A stretch of DNA of 24,994 nt, from the IMG/VR virus record IMGVR_UViG_3300010397_000084, positions 1 through 24,994 of that record; one strand, 5' to 3'. Below are positions 20,271-24,994 of this stretch, in pieces. Origin of the DNA: a virus. The notes below the pieces were generated by a model. That model was not told the origin of the DNA and did no database searches. It saw nothing but the letters and a program-made list of their open reading frames with translations. The position numbers and the translations under genes were made by a program. Each line of letters opens with the position of its first letter. The stretch's first letter is position 1.

Positions 20271-20530
20271 AAAAACCTCTTGATTCCTTCCAGGTACTGC
20301 TCCCTGGTTATCAATTCCAGCTGCTCTTCCGGCGATGATTCATGCCGCTTCATGTCTTTCGGTGCCGATAGCGTATGGCGGAACTCGGTCCCGCCATCGC
20401 GTGTCTTTCTCGTTTCGGTTTTCAGGTAGCAGATCCGGTGCGCCTTCTGCTCGGCCAACTCCCTGGAGAGCCCGCCAAGGTACTCCATGATCGCGGCTCG
20501 CTCCTGGTAGCCGCAGTCGTCAATAGGCAT
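20267..20530 (-). CDS. Small early protein, unknown (87 aa)
   Basis: Starts MPIDDCGYQERAAIMEYLGG with ATG 20528-20530 inside the end of the HTH gene. It has helical LSRELAEQKAHRICYLKTET and QLELITREQYLEGIKRFL, rich in charged residues. Its stop overlaps the start of the next gene as ATGA, so it is translationally coupled. No known motif. Confidence 0.6.
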   Translation of the reverse strand: MPIDDCGYQERAAIMEYLGGLSRELAEQKAHRICYLKTETRKTRDGGTEFRHTLSAPKDMKRHESSPEEQLELITREQYLEGIKRFL

Positions 20531-20828
20531 CGCTGGGGATCATCCCTCCCGGATATTCCGCGTCCAGGGCTGCGTGGACCATGCCGGGGATACCGGCCAT
20601 GAAGGCCCGGTCTTTCCGGTGGGCCTCCCGGATCTGCGCGGCCGTTTTCTCGGGGATGCCGCGCTTGCCGGCTTCATAGTCCTCGTAGGTGCGGCGGCTC
20701 TTGATGCCCAGCACGAGACGCATGTGCCGCGGCTTCAGGTTCATTTCTTCCCGAAGGCGGATCAATTCGGCGGCGCTCATGTGCGTGCGTTTTTGCCGCT
20801 TGTTTGGTTTTATTGACTGTTTTTGCAC
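20520..20828 (-). CDS. HTH (XRE-like) small regulator
   Basis: 102 residues from a GTG (20826-20828) with AAAGGAAACC upstream; the internal ATG at 20780 lacks an RBS. The HTH region is LIRLREEMNLKPRHMRLVLG followed by KSRRTYEDYEAGKRGIPEKT, similar to XRE-type helix-turn-helix proteins in which the recognition helix carries SRRTYEDYE. The basic N-terminus may add DNA contact. It could regulate early promoters; no operator can be assigned. Confidence 0.65.
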   Translation of the reverse strand: MQKQSIKPNKRQKRTHMSAAELIRLREEMNLKPRHMRLVLGIKSRRTYEDYEAGKRGIPEKTAAQIREAHRKDRAFMAGIPGMVHAALDAEYPGGMIPSDAY

Positions 20829-20838
20829 GCGGTTTCCT

Positions 20839-21054
20839 TTACAGCCGGCTTTCTATCGTGACGATTTCCATTTTGCCGGGTATGACTAGCGATTCCTCAC
20901 CGGCCCAGATCAGCCGGTGCTCCGACTCTTGCCTCTTCCAGGCGAAGCCGCAGCCAGGACACTGAAATTGACCGGGCGGCAGGTCACCATGAATCAACGT
21001 CCGGGTGAATTCGTCAAAGGGTGCCGTGTGTCCGCATTTACAGGTGATTTGCAT
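20839..21054 (-). CDS. Zinc-ribbon microprotein (71 aa)
   Basis: Begins MQITCKCGHTAPFDEFTRTL at ATG 21052-21054 with GGAGAG upstream; a longer in-frame extension is rejected because it would overlap the previous gene without an RBS. Zinc ligands CKC and CPGC (Cys5, Cys7, Cys32, Cys35) form a ribbon. Short proteins of this kind are frequent in early Mu-like operons, with unknown function. Confidence 0.65.
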   Translation of the reverse strand: MQITCKCGHTAPFDEFTRTLIHGDLPPGQFQCPGCGFAWKRQESEHRLIWAGEESLVIPGKMEIVTIESRL

Positions 21055-21065
21055 GTGTCTCTCCG

Positions 21066-21329
21066 TTAATCCGTAAACCCTTCCTCTATCTCTTTCTTTT
21101 CTTTTGATAGCCGAGTTCTGAGTAATTCTATTGCAGCCAGCTTTGCATGTGGTGACCGGCACGAGCCAAACTCCGAGTAGAAACAGGGGTAATCTCCATC
21201 AGGCGGCATTAATTCGCACCGTGCGTATTTACAGGCGGTCACACCCACACAATCAAAATTGATGTCGAATTTGCCCTCATAGATGGTAGCGCAGGCATTT
21301 GCGGTTTTAGTGGCTTGTTTCGCAGGCAT
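21066..21329 (-). CDS. Cysteine-rich early protein (87 aa)
   Basis: ATG 21327-21329 preceded by GGGGAGGAGTGCA. Six cysteines are spaced across the middle (NACATIY, NFDCVGVTACKYARCELM, YPCFYSEFGSCRSP), and a charged C-terminal helix ends LSKEKKEIEEGFTD. It looks like a small metal-binding or disulphide domain with helix. It overlaps the zinc protein upstream by 23 nt. Family not recognised. Confidence 0.6.
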   Translation of the reverse strand: MPAKQATKTANACATIYEGKFDINFDCVGVTACKYARCELMPPDGDYPCFYSEFGSCRSPHAKLAAIELLRTRLSKEKKEIEEGFTD

Positions 21330-21453
21330 TGCACTCCTCCCCCTTTAAAGACGATAGGCGGTTTAAGCCGCATTTTTTACACACCTGAAAATCGTACAGC
21401 CACAACTCTCCATTTTCGTAACACTCAGGACAGCATTCCCATTTCTCCAACAT
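21307..21453 (-). CDS. Double zinc-knuckle microprotein (48 aa)
   Basis: The start chosen is the ATG at 21451-21453 with AGAGGTG upstream, giving MLEKWECCPECYENGELWLY and three cysteine pairs (CCPEC, CKKC, CNAC). An in-frame TTG at 21522 would extend it by 23 residues, but it has no RBS and the extension would be encoded by a hairpin (21492-21516). A zinc-binding role is inferred from the cysteine spacing. Confidence 0.6.
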   Translation of the reverse strand: MLEKWECCPECYENGELWLYDFQVCKKCGLNRLSSLKGEECNACETSH

Positions 21454-21491
21454 ACACACCTCTAAAAACTGTTTTGCTTGACCGCTCAAGG

Positions 21492-21516
21492 GAGATCCGG
21501 AAGCGTTCCGGATCTC
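21492..21516. repeat. Perfect 11-bp hairpin between early genes
   Basis: GAGATCCGGAA (21492-21502) and TTCCGGATCTC (21506-21516) pair perfectly around GCG. There is no T-run on the minus strand. It sits between genes at 21531 and 21453 and may act as an attenuator, RNA processing site or operator. Confidence 0.8.
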
Positions 21517-21530
21517 GATCAACGTTCTAG

Positions 21531-21794
21531 CTAACCGTTTGCTCTATTCTGCCTTCTTGAAGCTGCGGCCTGCTTATTGTTGCTCCTGTTGCGCTTTTTC
21601 AGCCGTTCTGCGCGGCGGCATAAGGCAGCAAAGCGGCTCAATTTTCCGCCGGATGTGAGGCTGACGGTTGCCTCCGATCTGCCCGCCAGCTTCCTGTTTG
21701 CCGCAAGTGACAGATGGGGCGGGATTGGCTTGTAGCTGGCCGGCATGGCGGCTCCTTGGGCCAGTCTTACTAAGTGTCCGGTATCTGCGTTCAT
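21531..21794 (-). CDS. Basic early protein, unknown (87 aa)
   Basis: Starts MNADTGHLVRLAQGAAMPAS; ATG 21792-21794 overlaps the previous stop (ATGA). It is strongly basic towards the C-terminus (LCRRAERLKKRNRSNNKQAA, SRRQNRANG), suggesting nucleic-acid binding. No known domain recognised. Confidence 0.5.
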   Translation of the reverse strand: MNADTGHLVRLAQGAAMPASYKPIPPHLSLAANRKLAGRSEATVSLTSGGKLSRFAALCRRAERLKKRNRSNNKQAAASRRQNRANG

Positions 21795-21946
21795 CGTGCT
21801 ACCTCCTTGGGTTTATGTCCTGGGAAAGGCTTTTGTCCGTTCCCTTTGGCGTTGCAGCCGCGGCAGTGGCCGCCGTTGTCATCGAGCTTGGCGAGCCGGT
21901 ACTCGCAGGTGGTGCAGCTGGGGGCGTTGTCAACTGCTCTGCACAT
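21791..21946 (-). CDS. 51-residue zinc-ribbon microprotein
   Basis: ATG 21944-21946 with GGAGGGGG upstream, lying inside the end of the preceding gene, and stop overlapping the next start. Sequence MCRAVDNAPSCTTCEYRLAK, then DNGGHCRGCNAKG: ligands CTTC and CRGC. Open and coupled on both sides, so it is a real small gene. Function unknown. Confidence 0.65.
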   Translation of the reverse strand: MCRAVDNAPSCTTCEYRLAKLDDNGGHCRGCNAKGNGQKPFPGHKPKEVAR

Positions 21947-22217
21947 CGGTCACCCCCTCCAGCTGGCGCTCGTGCGCCCACTGATCAAGCAGGACCTGCA
22001 GCGCAGTCGGATCTTTGCAGGGCTCCAGGCGCTTGGTCTTGACGCGGCGGGTAGCGCAGGATTCGGTGATGTAACCGACAATCCAGTCCTCGCCGAGACC
22101 CTGGACGACGCCGATCTCGACCCGGCCGTCATTCGATGTGTTGTAGTGGTAGCGCTTGCCGAAGTAGCGGGCGCGACGGACGGCGCGGCCGTGCTCTCTC
22201 ATTTCGAGGGCGTTCAT
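21930..22217 (-). CDS. Early protein following gam, unknown (95 aa)
   Basis: Begins MNALEMREHGRAVRRARYFG; ATG overlaps the gam stop (ATGA). It contains RVEIGVVQGLGEDWIVGYIT and ESCATRRVKTKRLEPCKDPT, basic with two cysteines, and an LDQWAHERQLEGV end. The start is translationally coupled to gam, so it may work with the DNA-end protector. Family not recognised. Confidence 0.55.
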   Translation of the reverse strand: MNALEMREHGRAVRRARYFGKRYHYNTSNDGRVEIGVVQGLGEDWIVGYITESCATRRVKTKRLEPCKDPTALQVLLDQWAHERQLEGVTDVQSS

Positions 22218-22753
22218 GCGGCCTCCTCAAGCTCGTTATCAGAGCCAGCGGACTCTGACAGGATGGCGCTGATGATCTTGTCGACGTCGGAATCGGTGGC
22301 CTTGATCAGGATTTCATCGCCGGTACCCTGGACAGTGACTCCAATCTTTTTGAGGGTCGTTACATCCAGCTCGCCCAGGGCTTTCTTGATGATCTTTTCA
22401 ACGGTCTTGATCAGCAAATCGTGCTGGGCAGCCGGGAGGTGCTTGCGGATCAGGCGGATGACGGTGGCTTCGTCCTCGTAGTCGAGACCGCCCTTGCCCT
22501 TCCGGAGACCGACACTGATGCCGCTGATGACGATGGAGCGGGGCTTGACAAAAAGGTTGCGACTGGAGTCGATAACCGCCTCCAGGGCGCTCTTGGCGTT
22601 GGCGGTTTCGCCGGCCAGCGTCTTGATCTCCTCCAGGTGTTTGCGCTTCAGCTCCTCGATTTCGGTATTGAGCAGCTCGACCTTGAGGATCAGGAGCCCT
22701 CGCTTGTCCGCGTATGCTTTGGTAGCTACTTCGATTTCAGCCAGTGATGCCAT
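22214..22753 (-). CDS. gam: Gam-like host-nuclease inhibitor
   Basis: 179 residues with GAGGAGG upstream of ATG 22751-22753. The N-terminal helix (IEVATKAYADKRGLLILKVE, LLNTEIEELKRKHLEEIKT) and C-terminal beta/helix region (RNLFVKPRSIVISGISVGLR, KGKGGLDYEDEATVIRLIRK) match the Mu Gam family. Mu Gam binds double-strand DNA ends and blocks host exonucleases such as RecBCD; it is related to Ku. It follows a coiled-coil gene that overlaps its start. Confidence 0.88.
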   Translation of the reverse strand: MASLAEIEVATKAYADKRGLLILKVELLNTEIEELKRKHLEEIKTLAGETANAKSALEAVIDSSRNLFVKPRSIVISGISVGLRKGKGGLDYEDEATVIRLIRKHLPAAQHDLLIKTVEKIIKKALGELDVTTLKKIGVTVQGTGDEILIKATDSDVDKIISAILSESAGSDNELEEAA

Positions 22754-23120
22754 TGGTGTTTGCCTCCTCTTTTATGATGTCCAGCAGGGTTCCTATAGTG
22801 TTGATGGCGGCGGTGGGCATTTGCTCCAGGTTGCGGGCGCGCTCGATGATCTGCTCGATCTCGTCGAAGATCTGAACACTCCGGGTGTTAACGATAGAGC
22901 GGGTGTTCATCTTCAGGATGGCGGCGCGGTACCCGGCAACGGATTCGCGCAGCTCGGCGTTTTCAGTCTGCAGACTGGTGTTGCTCTTATGCAGTTCGAC
23001 AAAATCGCACTCCAGATGGGCCATTATGCTATCCATCCGGCCCATCTCGTCGGCGACCGATGACAGAAAGGGGCTGTCAGATGCCCGCAAGCGGGCCATC
23101 ATTACATTGAAATCGCTCAT
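22737..23120 (-). CDS. Coiled-coil early protein, unknown (127 aa)
   Basis: The real start is ATG 23118-23120 (MSDFNVMMARLRASDSPFLS), overlapping the stop of the 56-residue gene; a longer in-frame form is rejected as not protein-like. Helical heptads are seen in LECDFVELHKSNTSLQTENA and EIEQIIERARNLEQM. It overlaps gam by 17 nt. No known motif. Confidence 0.65.
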   Translation of the reverse strand: MSDFNVMMARLRASDSPFLSSVADEMGRMDSIMAHLECDFVELHKSNTSLQTENAELRESVAGYRAAILKMNTRSIVNTRSVQIFDEIEQIIERARNLEQMPTAAINTIGTLLDIIKEEANTNGITG

Positions 23121-23287
23121 GCCCGCCCTCGCTTCAGGGAAACGATGCTGACTCCCCGGTTGCAGCTGGTGAGGGCGCCGGTGATGGTCAATTTGACCGC
23201 CAGGGCGGTGGCGCGATAGTCGGACATCTTGCGGGTGCGCTGCCATTTCTGGCGGTTGCGCAGGTACTTAAAGAAGCGTTTAAGCAT
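23117..23287 (-). CDS. Very small basic early protein (56 aa)
   Basis: ATG 23285-23287 follows AGGAGG (within the end of the previous gene), and its TGA overlaps the next ATG. It reads MLKRFFKYLRNRQKWQRTRK then MSDYRATALAVKLTITGALT. The first 20 residues are strongly basic, a nucleic-acid or membrane-binding type of sequence. Both ends are coupled to neighbours, so I accept it as a gene. Function unknown. Confidence 0.6.
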   Translation of the reverse strand: MLKRFFKYLRNRQKWQRTRKMSDYRATALAVKLTITGALTSCNRGVSIVSLKRGRA

Positions 23288-23618
23288 GGTTAACCTCCTG
23301 TTGTTTGGCTTTGACTCGGCTCATATGGCCGAAGACGAGATTCTGATCGCATTTAAGATGGTCGGCGATGGCCTTGCCCGGTACGCCGAGAGCCCGCTGG
23401 GTAACGATGTACTCCTTTTCGGCGTCGGTGAGGACGCGCTTCGGCCGGAGCGGGTGAGCGGCGGTGTGGCAGGTGTCAGCGTCCTTTTTGGTGGCCGATC
23501 GGACGGTGAAGTCGTTCCAGGTGCGATTACCGCAGACGCGGCAGACACGGCCGGTCTCCCGGCCCTCAAGGTCGTTTTCGGGCCACATAAGGCCCTGTTT
23601 GCATTTCGGGCATTTCAT
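23280..23618 (-). CDS. Zinc-ribbon plus HTH-like protein (112 aa)
   Basis: N-terminal zinc ribbon MKCPKCKQGLMWPEN...CRVCGN (Cys3, Cys6, Cys26, Cys29). The C-terminal part LTDAEKEYIVTQRALGVPGK, then AIADHLKCDQNLVFGHMSRV, has the layout of an HTH with an E-K-E-Y-I start. It may bind DNA or RNA polymerase. Start overlaps the preceding stop as ATGA. Early regulator by inference. Confidence 0.6.
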   Translation of the reverse strand: MKCPKCKQGLMWPENDLEGRETGRVCRVCGNRTWNDFTVRSATKKDADTCHTAAHPLRPKRVLTDAEKEYIVTQRALGVPGKAIADHLKCDQNLVFGHMSRVKAKQQEVNHA

Positions 23619-23944
23619 GACTTACCCCCATTCTGTGGGCATTTGCGGCAGGCGCGGTAAAGCCGGGCCGTCTCGGGATTGGTGACTGATTCGTAGGGCT
23701 TGCGACGCTGCTGGGCACACCAGGAAAAAGAGACTTCGCCGCGGGCTGGGCAGTCAACGGTCGTCTTCCCTTGAACAAAAACCTTTTCTACCTGCTCCAG
23801 GATGATGTCAGGTTCGCCTTTATAGGTGCCTGAGAGCACTTGGCTGATGGCTGCAGGTGAGTAGCCGAGCATGTCGGCGACTTTTTTCTGGCTTCGTGCG
23901 AGGCATTCCTCCCGAAGCAGCTCCAGGAGATCGTGCTGGGTCAT
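23615..23944 (-). CDS. HTH early protein with C-terminal cysteine motif (109 aa)
   Basis: ATG 23942-23944 overlaps the preceding stop (ATGA); a longer in-frame form is rejected. The N-terminal XRE-type HTH is KKVADMLGYSPAAISQVLSG with TYKGEPDIILEQVEKVF following. The C-terminal part has CPARGEVSFSWC and ACRKCP, likely zinc-binding. This combination occurs in small Mu-like early regulators. Targets are unknown. Confidence 0.65.
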   Translation of the reverse strand: MTQHDLLELLREECLARSQKKVADMLGYSPAAISQVLSGTYKGEPDIILEQVEKVFVQGKTTVDCPARGEVSFSWCAQQRRKPYESVTNPETARLYRACRKCPQNGGKS

Positions 23945-24549
23945 TCGGCACCTCCCGTGATGACGGCCCAGACAACCCGCTGCAGGTTGGGATCGTAGAC
24001 TTGCTTGGTGCGCTGTACCTGGGGAGGTTGCGGGCCGGTCCACATGCCGTGCTTGAGTTTCCAGAGCTGCTTCTCTCCCTGTTTGCAGACTTTGGCCATA
24101 ACCAGATAACCGGCCCGGTACAGGTGCGTGATGTAGTCCTTGGCATCCACCTCTTCAACGGTGTGCTCGGGAGTGGAGGCGTTGTAGGCCAGATCCTGCG
24201 TGGTGAAGTTCTTCAGGATCGGGATGATGTTCCACATATACTGGCGGCTCTTCCCCTGGATAACTTCGCTGCCGTCCTTGCGGACCCGCGGGGCATGATG
24301 CCCGGCGTCTTTAACGAGGGTATAGGTGGTGTTTTCGGCGAGACCCTTGCCCTTTGTTGCGACCAGATACCCGGCGTTAGCCAGCCCGGTCAGATATTCC
24401 CGGACGCTGGATTTTTCCAGGTTAACGTCGATATCCTTGAGGATAAAGACGGCCAGGGGACCGTTGACATGCTCGTTGATCCGGATCCACTCCCAGATCG
24501 CCTGGCGACATTCGTTCGGCTGCTGTTTGTCGATGGCTTTGCGACTCAC
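23941..24549 (-). CDS. Two-copy winged-helix-like protein following MuB (202 aa)
   Basis: It starts with GTG 24547-24549, overlapping the MuB stop as GTGA. Two related segments are visible: DVNLEKSSVREYLTGLANAG then YLVATKGKG (about 40-67), and EEVDAKDYITHLYRAGYLVM then AKVCKQGEKQLW (about 131-165). Each looks like a helix-helix-wing DNA-binding unit. Similar proteins often follow MuB in Mu-like phages; function not established. Confidence 0.6.
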   Translation of the reverse strand: MSRKAIDKQQPNECRQAIWEWIRINEHVNGPLAVFILKDIDVNLEKSSVREYLTGLANAGYLVATKGKGLAENTTYTLVKDAGHHAPRVRKDGSEVIQGKSRQYMWNIIPILKNFTTQDLAYNASTPEHTVEEVDAKDYITHLYRAGYLVMAKVCKQGEKQLWKLKHGMWTGPQPPQVQRTKQVYDPNLQRVVWAVITGGAE

Positions 24550-24994
24550 GGCTGCCTCCGCGGCGGCGGTGCCTCGCCAGTGTAGAGCTCGCTTTTACCC
24601 CACTCTTTGAGGCCGATCGACTTGATACCGCGGCTGATGGCTTCCGACTTGGCGCGATCGAGGTTGACGCTGATCCGGCGCACTGAGCCGTGGGCCTTGT
24701 CGACTATGAGCTGGAGGAGGTCGTCTGAGATGGTGATGCCGTGGGCGTAGTATTTGGCCAGTTCCTGGGCGTCTTCGATGTTGGCGGCCGGTGCCGGCTG
24801 CCAGACCATGATGCGGCTATGGACCCGCTCCCATTTGGCAAGCTTGGCCGGCAGGCGCTCTTCGCCGATCAGGAGAATGGGAGCGTCGGCCTTGTCGTGG
24901 ATGTCGCGGATGATCTCGACGGCACCCTTTTCGACCAGGTGATCCATCTCGTCGATGATGAGCGGCCGGCCGGAGTCGGAGAGCTCTCTGCAGA
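24546..24994 (-). CDS. MuB-like AAA+ ATPase, target DNA activator (C-terminal part; start beyond right edge)
   Basis: The frame is open to the window edge. Upstream of the first internal Met it reads GRPLIIDEMDHLVEKGAVEI, so the Walker B motif (LIIDE) is in the window and the first Met is internal to it. Sensor-1-like PILLIGEERLP follows, then AAA+ lid-type RRISVNLDRAKSEAI. MuB binds target DNA, forms filaments and stimulates MuA strand transfer. Walker A would lie outside the window. Confidence 0.88.
   Translation of the reverse strand, partial: CRELSDSGRPLIIDEMDHLVEKGAVEIIRDIHDKADAPILLIGEERLPAKLAKWERVHSRIMVWQPAPAANIEDAQELAKYYAHGITISDDLLQLIVDKAHGSVRRISVNLDRAKSEAISRGIKSIGLKEWGKSELYTGEAPPPRRQP

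Larger units (their letters stand above)
1..24994 (-). mobile_element. Mu-like transposable prophage/phage, internal segment
   Basis: Seen: an almost unbroken minus-strand array containing a MuB-like ATPase, Gam, GemA/Gp16, Mor, endolysin, gp25/26/27/28/29-like packaging proteins, gpF, gpG, protease I with nested scaffold, capsid, gp36/gp37-like proteins, tail tube, tail chaperone and tape measure. This is the Mu/BcepMu/D3112 order. Both ends lie outside the window: the transposase is expected to the right, and the distal tail and fibre genes to the left. No contractile-sheath protein is seen next to the tube, so the tail is inferred to be non-contractile. An intact early operon suggests the element was recently functional, but two genes are disrupted. 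Confidence 0.93.

Overview
The window is most of a Mu-like (transposable) prophage or phage. Essentially every gene lies on the minus strand, so the phage map reads from the right edge (early) to the left edge (late). The DNA is GC-rich by eye. The host cannot be named from this window. Short palindromic repeats of the kind scattered through Deltaproteobacteria/Geobacter-type chromosomes (for example the 20-bp palindrome at 16927-16946) make such a host plausible, but this is an inference. No phage end, integrase, repressor, tRNA, rRNA or CRISPR array is visible. The MuA-type transposase would lie beyond the right edge and the rest of the tail beyond the left edge.

Early region (24994-18750, minus): the C-terminal part of a MuB-like AAA+ ATPase, then a tightly coupled run of small genes with many ATGA/GTGA stop-start overlaps. 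It includes a two-copy winged-helix-like protein, HTH and zinc-ribbon microproteins, a Gam host-nuclease inhibitor, several unknowns, one gene broken by an 11-G tract, GemA/Gp16 and the Mor-type activator. A strong rho-independent terminator (18671-18710) closes the unit.

Lysis and accessory region (18541-13809, minus): GH19-type endolysin, holin-like protein, a membrane-anchored protein, a BppU-like gene split by an in-frame stop, a secreted collagen-like protein, a small membrane protein, a predicted lipoprotein, a permuted NlpC/P60-like hydrolase and a DksA/TraR-type zinc protein.

Head region (13812-4835, minus): Mu gp25-, gp26- and gp27-like proteins, the large terminase (gp28), portal (gp29), gpF and gpG morphogenesis proteins, a stand-alone JAMM metallopeptidase (likely cargo), protease I with a nested scaffold, a decoration protein and the major capsid protein. 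Tail region (4821-1, minus): gp35-like, a secreted unknown, gp36- and gp37-like proteins, a gp35-related paralogue, the tail tube, a tail-assembly chaperone pair joined by a -1 frameshift, and the start of the tape measure. No sheath gene precedes the tube, so the tail is probably siphovirus-like, as in D3112/B3-type transposable phages.

Most unusual points: a JAMM deconjugase-like gene inside the head operon; Sec-signal-like leaders on proteins expected in the cytosol (major capsid, large terminase) and on tail-like proteins; a shared dyad upstream of the two apparent late transcription starts (18659-18672 and 7303-7316); host-type repeats inserted in frame within three phage proteins; and two disrupted genes (16340-16798 and 19898-20270).
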